Below the pieces are notes generated by a model. That model did no database searches. It was not told the origin of the DNA and worked only from the letters and a program-made list of their open reading frames with translations. Position numbers and translations under genes: made by a program. From PCC-10605 sp964409355 (lineage in GTDB: Bacteria > Cyanobacteriota > Cyanobacteriia > Cyanobacteriales > Cyanobacteriaceae), in the NCBI GenBank assembly GCA_964409355.1, contig CAYPDC010000002.1:1-64000 (forward strand): a stretch of 64,000 bases of DNA, read 5' to 3'. Positions 52,140-60,251 of this stretch are shown here, one piece after another; position 1 is the stretch's first letter; each line of letters opens with the position of its first letter.

Positions 52140-53318
52140 ATGTCATCTCTTAACAGCTATCTTTCTCAATCTCTCAATACCATCAAAAAAGCAAACTGGT
52201 ATCGACAAGAAAAACTCATCACGGGTTTACCCTCAGCAGTAGTGGAAATGGAAGGGCGAAAATTAGTTAACTTCGCTAGTAACGACTATCTCGGATTGGC
52301 AGGGGATTCCCGACTCATTCAAGCCGGGATTGACGCACTAAAAGAGTATGGCACTGGTAGCACTGGATCGCGCCTCCTCAGTGGACACAGAAAGTTACAT
52401 CAAGATCTTGAAGGTGCGATCGCATCTTGGAAAGGAGTAGAAAAAGCCCTTGTTTTTAGTTCGGGATATAGTGCAAATATAGGCACAATTAGTGCTTTAG
52501 TCAAGCAAAAAGATTTGATACTGGGAGATAAATATAATCATTCTAGCTTAAAAAATGGAGCAAAATTAAGTCAAGCAAAGGTAATTGAGTATAAACACAG
52601 AAATATCCCAGATTTGACCGAAAAATTAACTCAAAATCGTCATCAATATCGCCACTGTTTGATTATAACCGATAGCGTCTTTAGTATGGACGGTGATTTA
52701 TGCCCATTACCCGAATTGATTGCCGTTGCTGACAAATTTGACTGTTGGTTACTCATCGATGAAGCCCACGCTACAGGAATCATGGGAAAAACTGGTGCAG
52801 GATGTGTGGAACATTTTGCCGTAAAAAGTGATAATATCATCCAAATTGGTACATTGAGTAAGGCGATCGCCAGTTTAGGGGGATATGTCGCAGGAAGCGA
52901 AATCCTGATCGATTTTTTGCGTAATCGTTGCCCGACATGGATCTATACAACAGCCCTTTCTCCTGCGGATACTGCGGTAGCCTTAGCCAGTGTCAATTTA
53001 ATTCAAAAACATCCAGACATAAGGAAAAAACTATGGGACAATGTTAAGTTGCTTAAAGAAATATTTACCTCTCTTAAATTACCCATGTTCCCGTCTGAAT
53101 CAGCAATTATTTGTTTAAAAGCAAAAACTGCTGAAGAAGCCCTTAAATGGAGCTTAAAACTGAAGGAGAATGGCTTTTTTGTTCCTGCTATACGTCCTCC
53201 CACAGTTCCCAGTAGTCGCCTCCGCTTTTCGGTGATGGCAACCCATGAAAAAAAGTATTTGGAGAATTTAGAATTTAGAATGAAAATGACGAGGAGTGGG
53301 AGCGTCTCGCTTCCTTAA
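52140..53318 (+). CDS. bioF: 8-amino-7-oxononanoate synthase BioF
   Basis: 392 residues. Condenses pimeloyl-ACP/CoA with L-alanine in biotin synthesis. PLP fold: NFASNDYLGLAGD, GTGSTGSRLLSGH, LIDEAHATGIMG, and the PLP lysine in IGTLSKAIASLGGY. The last residues, after LRFSVMATHEKKYLENLE, read FRMKMTRSGSVSLP, which is coded by the kind of sequence seen between genes here (TTTAGAATTTAGAATGA). The normal C-terminal helix may have been lost, probably with little effect. Confidence 0.9.
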   Translation: MSSLNSYLSQSLNTIKKANWYRQEKLITGLPSAVVEMEGRKLVNFASNDYLGLAGDSRLIQAGIDALKEYGTGSTGSRLLSGHRKLHQDLEGAIASWKGVEKALVFSSGYSANIGTISALVKQKDLILGDKYNHSSLKNGAKLSQAKVIEYKHRNIPDLTEKLTQNRHQYRHCLIITDSVFSMDGDLCPLPELIAVADKFDCWLLIDEAHATGIMGKTGAGCVEHFAVKSDNIIQIGTLSKAIASLGGYVAGSEILIDFLRNRCPTWIYTTALSPADTAVALASVNLIQKHPDIRKKLWDNVKLLKEIFTSLKLPMFPSESAIICLKAKTAEEALKWSLKLKENGFFVPAIRPPTVPSSRLRFSVMATHEKKYLENLEFRMKMTRSGSVSLP

Positions 53319-53369
53319 GGAGAATTAATTTTCTTCCCATGCTTCTTGCCCCCCCAACTCCAAACCCTT

Positions 53370-53388
53370 AACACTTAAGTGTTTTTTT
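53370..53388 (+). terminator. Possible weak terminator after bioF
   Basis: AACAC TTAA GTGTT followed by a run of T. The stem is only five base pairs, so confidence is low. Confidence 0.3.
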
Positions 53389-53523
53389 AAAGACAAGATA
53401 AAGATAAGATAAAGATACAAAAATGGATTAAATCTTTATTTATTTTCCGTATAAGCACTTATGCAAGTTAAAATAGTATTATCAAACTCAATCATTACTG
53501 ATTTACCTAGAGAAGAGTCAACA

Positions 53524-53964
53524 ATGACAAAACATCCTGCGCAACCCCATAAAGCCCATATACTAATCGTAGAAGACGATAAAGGCAGAAGGGAACTTCT
53601 ACTAAGAAAAAGTAAATATACTATTGGTAGAACGCAACAATGTGACATTCGCATTCATTCTCCTTTTGTTTCTCGTTATCACGCCACTCTCGTTAGACAG
53701 TTTGATAATCAAGGTTATATTTACTATCAAATTTGTGATGGAGATGGTAAATCAAATTTAAGTGCCAATGGTATATTAGTGAATGGTAAAAAAGTAATGA
53801 ATCAAGAGTTAAAACACGGCGATCGCGTCATTTTTGGACCACAAGTATCTATTACTTATAACCATTGTCAGAGAGATATATTTCCTTCCTTACCCCCAGA
53901 TGATCCTTTTGACATAACTTTAATTGATCCGGCTATGATGGTGAGTGAATGGGAAGAAGTATGA
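53524..53964 (+). CDS. FHA-domain protein
   Basis: 146 residues from the ATG at 53524 (GAAGAG upstream; an in-frame ATG at 53461 is also possible). The FHA domain binds phosphothreonine peptides: KYTIGRTQQCDIRI, SPFVSRYHATL, SANGILVNGKKV and LKHGDRVIFGP contain the conserved G-R, S-x-x-H and N-G residues. The C-terminal tail (DPFDITLIDPAMMVSEWEEV) is acidic. It is a plausible partner of Ser/Thr kinases such as the SpkB-like enzyme in this window, by inference only. Confidence 0.87.
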   Translation: MTKHPAQPHKAHILIVEDDKGRRELLLRKSKYTIGRTQQCDIRIHSPFVSRYHATLVRQFDNQGYIYYQICDGDGKSNLSANGILVNGKKVMNQELKHGDRVIFGPQVSITYNHCQRDIFPSLPPDDPFDITLIDPAMMVSEWEEV

Positions 53965-54070
53965 TCAAGAAGAATATTTATCTTTATCTTATACTAAGCA
54001 TAACCTTTTCTTAATTTACTTTTGCTAACCTAGTGCGTAAATCAGTGTATTCTCAATAACAATATCTATT

Positions 54071-54703
54071 ATGCTACTGGGCTATCCTTCCAATCAGAAT
54101 TTAAAAAGTCAATTGCACTCTGGGGAAAGAAGGTTACATTTTTACGAGCGGGGAGAAGAAATCCCCTTAATTGCTCAGGGGGTTTGGCAAGTAAATCGAG
54201 GATTCGTGCAACTTTTTAAGGTTAATTCTCAAGGAGAGGAAACTTTGTTAGGATGGTCGCAAACGGGTAATTTTTTTGGTTTATGGTTTACCAATCTCGA
54301 TAATTTCCAGACTAGAGCTTTATCTGATATTTATTTACAATGGTTTTCTCTAACCGAAATTGAGGATAATCCCAGTTTAGCTCAAACAATTCTTTCGGAA
54401 ACTGTTACTCGTATTCGTCAAACCGAGGAGTTATTAGCCATTGCTACTTTAAAAAGGGTTGAAGATAAATTAATTAAACTATTAAGTCTTTTAGGTTTTT
54501 ATTTAGGAGAAAAAAAAGAAGATGTCATCAGAATCAAAGTCAGATTCACGCATCAAAACTTAGCGGGAGCAATTGGCACTACAAGAGTAACCATTACCCG
54601 ATTATTAGGAGAAATGCAAAAACAAAAACTAATTTCTTTCGATCCCTCTCGTCATCTACTATTACATTCTAATCATTTCTACCCCAACCAAAACACTTTT
54701 TAA
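54071..54703 (+). CDS. Crp/Fnr-family transcription regulator
   Basis: 210 residues. A cyclic-nucleotide-binding-like beta barrel (about 10-110; FYERGEEIPLIAQGVWQVNR, QGEETLLGWSQTGNFFG) and a C-terminal helix-turn-helix (VRFTHQNLAGAIGTTRVTIT). The HTH is close to the NtcA type but the N-terminal domain is not NtcA. The cAMP-binding arginine/serine motif is not evident, so the ligand is unclear. It converges on the next gene with a gap of a single base. Confidence 0.85.
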   Translation: MLLGYPSNQNLKSQLHSGERRLHFYERGEEIPLIAQGVWQVNRGFVQLFKVNSQGEETLLGWSQTGNFFGLWFTNLDNFQTRALSDIYLQWFSLTEIEDNPSLAQTILSETVTRIRQTEELLAIATLKRVEDKLIKLLSLLGFYLGEKKEDVIRIKVRFTHQNLAGAIGTTRVTITRLLGEMQKQKLISFDPSRHLLLHSNHFYPNQNTF

Positions 54704-54704
54704 G

Positions 54705-55511
54705 CTATTTCGCCGGTAAGGGGAGTTTTAAAGCCCGTGCCTTATAAAAAGTCTCTAAACTATGGGAATCCCCGACAAAACGCCAGTGCCAAGGCTCATA
54801 ACTAATACCCTGTAAATTATCCGGGGGAAAAGACAACTCAAAACTATACTTAGAAGCATTTGCCTCCAACCAACGAAAAGCCGAGGTTTGCTCGAATTTT
54901 GTACTAAGATTAGTAGCAGGAGCGTTACCGTCTCCAATATCCACCGCATAACCTGTATGATGCTCACTATAACCGGGGGGGGCACTAACTTCCGCTCGTT
55001 TAGAAGCATCTTGATTTCTTTGCTCTTTAATGCCGAAAAAAAGATATTCTTGCTCATCAAAGGTTCTAAATCCCGAAATAGCCACCAAAATTACTCCCTG
55101 TGTGCGGGCATCGGATTGCATTTGTAAAAATCTTTCTGCGGCTTTGGTTCTCAATTTAATTCTACCATCACTGGTAATGGATTTTAAATCAGTAACAGGA
55201 GCTTGTTCATAGCTTAAATGTCCAAGAATATGGGGAGGAATTTCGACTGTTTCTTCAGGGGAGGAAGTCTTTTCAGGCGTTATTGGCAGAGTTTCTACAG
55301 GTTGTAAATTAGATTCAGGACTTTGAGAGATTTCTTTGGGGGATAGTAGCCAAAAAAGAGTAATAGTAATCAAGGCACTACTCAAGACTAACAAAAGAGT
55401 GAAAGGAAGGGATTGAGTTGAGGGAGATGTCTGAATTTTGCGTGTTTTTCTCTGGGCAACGGGTATCTCATCCATAGAAGACAGTGAATATAGTTGACGA
55501 CTGTTCTTCAT
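54705..55511 (-). CDS. D-alanyl-D-alanine carboxypeptidase, VanY/M15B type
   Basis: 268 residues. A membrane anchor at about 36-55 is followed by a Pro/Ser-rich linker, then the M15 domain with SGFRTFDEQ, the zinc ligands in SEHHTGYAVDIGDG and the catalytic EPWHWRF. Trims peptidoglycan stem peptides in the periplasm. Complete by family length. Confidence 0.9.
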   Translation of the reverse strand: MKNSRQLYSLSSMDEIPVAQRKTRKIQTSPSTQSLPFTLLLVLSSALITITLFWLLSPKEISQSPESNLQPVETLPITPEKTSSPEETVEIPPHILGHLSYEQAPVTDLKSITSDGRIKLRTKAAERFLQMQSDARTQGVILVAISGFRTFDEQEYLFFGIKEQRNQDASKRAEVSAPPGYSEHHTGYAVDIGDGNAPATNLSTKFEQTSAFRWLEANASKYSFELSFPPDNLQGISYEPWHWRFVGDSHSLETFYKARALKLPLPAK

Positions 55512-55651
55512 TCTATCATTAGTTGTTCTCTAATTTCTTGAATCATTGACGAATAATTTTTCAGGTTAATTTCCGTAAATTTTTAGTTATTGATTAACTA
55601 AATTAGTATTATAATAACGGCTAGAATCAAGATAAATAATCTAAAGAAATT

Positions 55652-56533
55652 ATGAATTATAATGTTGAAAAATCAGTTTTAGAAAGATATGAATTAGGAG
55701 CAAAAGAGCATCAGCCTAGTTTATGTTGTCCCACTGAATATGATCGCTCCTATTTAACTATTATTCCTGAAGAAATTATAGCTAAAGACTATGGTTGTGG
55801 AGATCCTACCCTTTATGTAAATCAAGGGGAAAAAGTCTTAGATTTGGGTTCAGGGGCAGGAAAAAACTGTTATATTATTGCTCAAAAAGTTGGTCAAAAT
55901 GGTTCAGTCATTGGGGTTGATTTTAATGATGAAATGTTAAATTTGGCTCGTAAATATCAACAACAAATAGCCTCTAAATTGGGTTATCTTAATACTAAGT
56001 TTGTCAAAGGAAAAATCCAAGATTTAAAATTACCTTTAGACAAAGTTGAATCTTATCTTTATCATAATCCTATTCAGACTTTAGCACAGTTAAGGGCTTT
56101 GGATGCAGAGTGCGATCGCCTCCGTCAAGAAGAAACATTAATTCCAGAAAATAGCATCGATGTTGTAATTTCTAACTGTGTTTTAAACTTAGTCAAAACA
56201 GAAGATAAAAAACAACTATTCAGGGAAATTTATCTAGTTTTAAAAGAAGGAGGAAGGGCGGTTATTTCCGATATAGTTTGTAATGAAGATTTACCCCTAG
56301 AAATTATTAATGACCCTGAATTATGGAGTGGTTGTATTGCTGGAGCGTTTCTGGAAGATTTATTCTTAGAAATGTTCGCCGAAGCAGGGTTTTATGGCAT
56401 GGAAATTTTAAGCCGACAAGCCGAACCTTGGCAAGTAATTAAAGGCATAGAATTTCGCTCTTTAACCGTAAGGGCCTATAAAGGAAAAAAAGGACAAAAT
56501 AAAGACACAAATCAAGCATTGGTTAGAGGTTAA
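55652..56533 (+). CDS. SAM-dependent methyltransferase, ArsM-like, possibly shortened at the C-terminus
   Basis: 293 residues. SAM site VLDLGSGAGKNCYIIA, then GVDFNDEML and ISNCVLNLV. The opening CCPTEYDRSYLTIIP, with YGCGDPTLYV, is that of the arsenosugar/arsenite methyltransferase-like group of cyanobacteria. Relatives as I remember them continue about 70 residues beyond FRSLTVRAYKGKKG with a region containing QAVIYRGP; here NQALVRG is followed by a stop. Truncation is therefore suspected but not proven. Confidence 0.75.
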   Translation: MNYNVEKSVLERYELGAKEHQPSLCCPTEYDRSYLTIIPEEIIAKDYGCGDPTLYVNQGEKVLDLGSGAGKNCYIIAQKVGQNGSVIGVDFNDEMLNLARKYQQQIASKLGYLNTKFVKGKIQDLKLPLDKVESYLYHNPIQTLAQLRALDAECDRLRQEETLIPENSIDVVISNCVLNLVKTEDKKQLFREIYLVLKEGGRAVISDIVCNEDLPLEIINDPELWSGCIAGAFLEDLFLEMFAEAGFYGMEILSRQAEPWQVIKGIEFRSLTVRAYKGKKGQNKDTNQALVRG

Positions 56534-56725
56534 GATGAAAAGCAAGAAGAAATAATCTCCCTCTCATCACTAGACTTTTAAACACTCAAACTTCATTGAC
56601 TACAAGGGAGTTAAAACAGACAGCAAGTAAAAGAGTCTTTAGAGGAATTTCAACCTATCTAAATTTATCAGAAAATGAGATCTACACTCATTGTATAGAT
56701 CTTAGACACAGATAGGTTGTTACCA

Positions 56726-56968
56726 TTAAAAGATGCTAGTAAAAACAGAACCACCGATAATGCCTACTACACCAATTCCGATGAGAATATTGGTGAAAAA
56801 ACGACCCGTTTCAGGATTCAATCCCAATTGTTTGTCTTCCTTTCCTGCGGTGAAAAATAATGACCAAGCTTGATTACCGCTAATGGATTCAAATTTGTTG
56901 AAATCTGAACGGAAAACTACGGGGGCGAATAAGTCTTTGTTGTTGAAAATATCGAAATCAGCGTTCAT
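56726..56968 (-). CDS. Small single-helix protein downstream of HLIP (LilA-like candidate)
   Basis: 80 residues. A soluble N-terminus, FFTAGKEDKQLGLNPETGRF, and one C-terminal membrane helix (NILIGIGVVGIIGGSVF). It lacks the chlorophyll-binding ExxNxR motif. It lies 77 bp after the HLIP gene and is likely cotranscribed. Cyanobacteria have a small light-harvesting-like protein (LilA) made with an HLIP; I think this is of that type but cannot confirm it. Confidence 0.65.
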   Translation of the reverse strand: MNADFDIFNNKDLFAPVVFRSDFNKFESISGNQAWSLFFTAGKEDKQLGLNPETGRFFTNILIGIGVVGIIGGSVFTSIF

Positions 56969-57045
56969 ATTTTTATCTCTTTAAAAGTATTTTAGTGTGT
57001 GTTAATTGTTTAATGAAAGGGTAAAAAGTAATTACCTAAATTGAC

Positions 57046-57261
57046 TTATAAGTTAGTTAACCAACTGATTAAACCTTGACCTGTGAGGGCTTCAAAACCT
57101 AATAAGGAGATAAAACCCATCATGGCTAAACGACCATTTAATAACTCAGAATATTTGTTGAAACCAAATTGTTGACTTTCATCTACATACATTTTTGGTT
57201 CGATCGCATAGTTATTAAAACGACCTTGTTCTTCGACAACGTATCTTTTGGATGATGACAT
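57046..57261 (-). CDS. High-light-inducible protein (HLIP/SCP)
   Basis: 71 residues. One transmembrane helix with the chlorophyll-binding motif ELLNGRLAMMGFISLLGFEA, followed by LTGQG. HLIPs bind chlorophyll and carotenoid as dimers and quench energy during photosystem II assembly and high light. The N-terminal 40 residues are polar and face the cytosol. Confidence 0.93.
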   Translation of the reverse strand: MSSSKRYVVEEQGRFNNYAIEPKMYVDESQQFGFNKYSELLNGRLAMMGFISLLGFEALTGQGLISWLTNL

Positions 57262-57445
57262 GATTTTTTTTGCTTCGTTTTTTTATCTGTATGTAAATAA
57301 TATTAACGTTATATAAAGTTTTATGACAATAACTTGACAATACAAAAAGGTAGTGATAACCGAATGAACCTGAAGATGTCTTAATTCTGAGCTCGATCGA
57401 ACCCCTTTTTTTTTGAGTTAAAATAACATAATCAGTTACGCAAAA

Positions 57446-58169
57446 ATGGAAATTATGATTGCCACCATCGAAAAAACCATAACCTTAGAAGAATTTTTAC
57501 AACAACCCGAAACAAAACCCGCCCAAGAATTTATTAATGGAGTTATTACTACTAAGCCTATGCCTCAATGAGAACACAGCATAATACAATCTGAATTAGT
57601 ATCCGCTATTAATCAAGTCACAAAACCGAGTAAAATTGCTTATGCTTTTCCCGAATTGCGTTGTATCTGTGATAAAAGTGCGATCGTACCTGATGTAGCA
57701 GTGTTTTTCTGGGATAGCATACCCCGCACCGAAAAAGGAAGAATTGCCAATGGATTTGACGGGTTGCCCGATGGGAGTATTGATATTTGTATCCCTAGTG
57801 CCTTAAAAGTTAATGAACTTAATCCAAAATATCCTGAAAATAATCCCGATTTATTCTGGAATGAAAACGCTATAACGGTATCAAGGATCGATCGCACCAA
57901 AGGCAATGAAGCAGACATGGTTTATGTTGTCGGATTAGATCATATAGCTAAAAATGAAAGCAATCCGAAATTACGAAATCAGTTATTTGTCGCTTTAACT
58001 CGCTCTCGTGGATGGGTACATTTGAGCGGTATTGGTGATTATCCATTTTATGAAGAAGTTAGAAAAGTGATGGCACAAAAAGACACTTTTACTTTTACTA
58101 TTATAAGGTGTTACTCCCCCCGAAGATGCTAACGATGATTTAACAGAAGAAGAAGAAAACGAACTTTAA
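57446..58169 (+). pseudogene. Chimera: Uma2 gene (with nonsense codon) joined to a UvrD-like helicase 3' end
   Basis: From ATG 57446: TITLEEFLQQPETKPAQEFI and PMPQ, then TGA (57569) where relatives have GEHS, so GGA became TGA. The same frame goes on EHSIIQSELVSAINQ, PDVAVFFWDS, IPRTEKGRIANGF, all Uma2. Near 57770 it changes to an SF1 helicase C-terminus: ITVSRIDRTKGNEADMVYVV, LRNQLFVALTRSRGW, YPFYEEVRKVMAQ. A frame shift after TFTFT then leads into an acidic tail (DANDDLTEEEENEL) ending at 58169. Three separate lesions make it dead. Confidence 0.85.
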
Positions 58170-58189
58170 TTTTATTTAAAACACTGGCT

Positions 58190-58206
58190 GGTGGGCATTG
58201 CCCACC
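58190..58206. repeat. Palindrome GGTGGGCATTGCCCACC
   Basis: A 17-base palindrome of a type widespread in cyanobacterial intergenic DNA, followed by CTACA and by a short tandem duplication AAAATTAACTAC. It may act as a terminator or REP-like site. Confidence 0.6.
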
Positions 58207-58303
58207 CTACAAAATTAACTACAAAATTAACTAGGGTTTACTGAATAGAGATTAAACTCTTATCTAGTCAGAGATTAACATCATATAGGAAGACAAAAAA
58301 AAA

Positions 58304-58555
58304 GTGAGTAATGAGGAGAAAAAAGAGGCAAGGGAAAATGAAAAGATCAGAAATAGAGTAGAAGGGAAATTTGGGGAAGGAAAAAGGAGATATGGATTAA
58401 ATAAAATCATGACAAAACTGCTTAATTTATCCGCCTCCTATGATTCTCATTATCTTGCTTTAGCTCAAAGTCTTAATTGTCAATTTTATACAGGAGATAA
58501 ACGCTTATATAATAGTGTCAAAAATCAAATTAATTGGATTAATTTAATAATTTAA
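58304..58555 (+). pseudogene. Chimera: IS5-type transposase tail joined to a VapC-like PIN toxin tail
   Basis: The first half, EEKKEARENEKIRNRVEGKF followed by GEGKRRYGLNKIMTKL, is the C-terminal part of an IS5-type DDE transposase with its last acidic residue. The second half, YDSHYLALAQSLNCQFYTGD and KRLYNSVK, is the end of a VapC PIN-domain toxin. Neither partner is complete and the joint is near NLSAS. Expression is unlikely to matter. Confidence 0.75.
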
Positions 58556-58726
58556 AACAGTAAATCTCAAGGAAGTAGGTGATCTCATTAATGTAGTTAT
58601 TCTTTTCCGTATTTATGGCATGGGGAAACCTCTTTCCACATTTAAGCTAAAATTCTGTATTCTATATTCTAAATTTTCAATTGTTTCGTTGTATGATTAA
58701 GGCAGAAGAAAATATCGAATATCCGC

Positions 58727-60112
58727 ATGGGGAAAAAAGTAATTATTTTCAAGATTGGTGAGGGAAGTTTTGAAACGGGTTTTCCCTTTAGTATCAGGCT
58801 GAGTCAGGATGAAACAAGAGAGTTATTAGTGGAAACCGAAGGGAAATTGCCTCCTACCTCAAATGTCTATCAATGTTATACTAGTTGGCAATGTAGCTAT
58901 CGTAATTTAACTAATTCTTTGCGTTTAGGGGCAAATCAGGCACAGGTAACAAATGTTGCCATCGATGAATGTTTGGGCTATATTAACGACTTAAAATTTA
59001 ATCTTAATACATGGTTGAAAGATTCTTCTGTACAATCGGTTTTATTTGATTTATTCCCTCATCTTGATCAACAAGATTTAATTCGTTTTGTCATACAAAC
59101 TGCCGATGTGCGTTTATGGCAACTTCCTTGGTATTTGTGGGATGTGTGGCAACGGTATCCTCACACGGAATTTGCTTTAAGTAAGCCTAATTGTCAAAAA
59201 CCTAGTCGCAACGATAAGCTAGAAAATAAGACTAAAGTAAGAATTCTAGCCATTTTGGGCGATCGCCGTGGCATCGATGTAGAGAGAGATAGACGAGTTT
59301 TAAATAGTTTACCCGATGCAGAGGTAGTTTTTTTAGATCAACCAAATTTAGCAGAATTAACCCCTTTATGGGAACAATCTTGGCAAATTCTTTTTTTTGC
59401 TGGGCATAGTAGCAGTAATAGTAACAGTCAATCGGGTTTACTGCAAATCAATCCTTATGAAACCATCGACATTCAAAAACTGAAAAATACCCTCGCTAAA
59501 GCCATTTATAACGGTTTGGAATTAGCTATTTTCAACTCCTGTGACGGCTTGGGATTGGGATTTAGCCTCGCAGATTTGCAACTACCTCAAGGTATTATAA
59601 TGCGCGAACCAGTACCCGATGAAGTTGCCCAAGAATTTCTTAAGTTTTTCCTTCAGGCTTATGCTAATGGTGACACTCTCTATCAGGCAGTCAAGGAAGC
59701 AAAGGCGAAAATTCAGGAATTGCATCACCTCGAACAAAAAGCCCCTGGCTCATCGTGGTTGCCCGTTATTTATCAAAATTTAGCCGTTAATCCCCCTCTT
59801 TGGTCTGATTTGACCTCTAAGTCGTCTAATCCTCCTAAAATCGTCTTTAAAGTACCTTTGAAGAAACTTTTTTTACTCTTTCTTGCTTGGAGTGGAGGTG
59901 CGATCGCACTTTTGTTGACAGGATTATTCATTTTTAACATTCCTCAGGGCAAACAATCTGCTACCCTTGAACCAGTGAGAAAACCCTTAATTGGTGTTTG
60001 TGAATGTCCTTATGATATAGATGCAATGGGTAGAGAATGTGGCAATAAATCAGCTTACAGTCGCCCCGGAGGTGCTGATCCTGTTTGTTATCAGGGAGAT
60101 ATTGTGCCATAA
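58727..60112 (+). CDS. CHAT-domain (caspase-like) protein with C-terminal membrane helix and Cys-rich tail
   Basis: 461 residues. About 170-350 is a CHAT protease-like domain: the catalytic pair is His227 in ILFFAGHSSS and Cys272 in LAIFNSCDGLGLG. Residues 1-160 are the preceding helical region seen in cyanobacterial CHAT proteins. One membrane helix spans about 378-404, then a short tail with CECPYD, GRECGNKSAYSRPGG and PVCY, four cysteines in a motif that recurs at the ends of unrelated secreted bacterial proteins. The protease would face the cytosol and the Cys motif the periplasm. No TPR or effector gene is adjacent. Confidence 0.85.
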   Translation: MGKKVIIFKIGEGSFETGFPFSIRLSQDETRELLVETEGKLPPTSNVYQCYTSWQCSYRNLTNSLRLGANQAQVTNVAIDECLGYINDLKFNLNTWLKDSSVQSVLFDLFPHLDQQDLIRFVIQTADVRLWQLPWYLWDVWQRYPHTEFALSKPNCQKPSRNDKLENKTKVRILAILGDRRGIDVERDRRVLNSLPDAEVVFLDQPNLAELTPLWEQSWQILFFAGHSSSNSNSQSGLLQINPYETIDIQKLKNTLAKAIYNGLELAIFNSCDGLGLGFSLADLQLPQGIIMREPVPDEVAQEFLKFFLQAYANGDTLYQAVKEAKAKIQELHHLEQKAPGSSWLPVIYQNLAVNPPLWSDLTSKSSNPPKIVFKVPLKKLFLLFLAWSGGAIALLLTGLFIFNIPQGKQSATLEPVRKPLIGVCECPYDIDAMGRECGNKSAYSRPGGADPVCYQGDIVP

Positions 60113-60251
60113 ATTGTTTTCGATCGCTTCCTCTCAATTTTTTGGCTGTCTGATGGTAAAGCAACTTTAAATCAGCAGGAACATGGATAACAAGGAGATT
60201 TTAGTTACAATTCAAATTAATAACCTCACCTAGTTTTTCCATAGACTCATT

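Noticed and set aside
56660..56712. AGATCTACAC/TGTATAGATCT inverted repeat as a terminator between the methyltransferase and HLIP genes
   Set aside because: The pairing is imperfect and no T run follows in either direction; left unassigned.
58727..60112. CHAT gene as a type III-E CRISPR-associated protease
   Set aside because: No Cas genes or CRISPR repeats are nearby; the domain layout is that of stand-alone cyanobacterial CHAT proteins.
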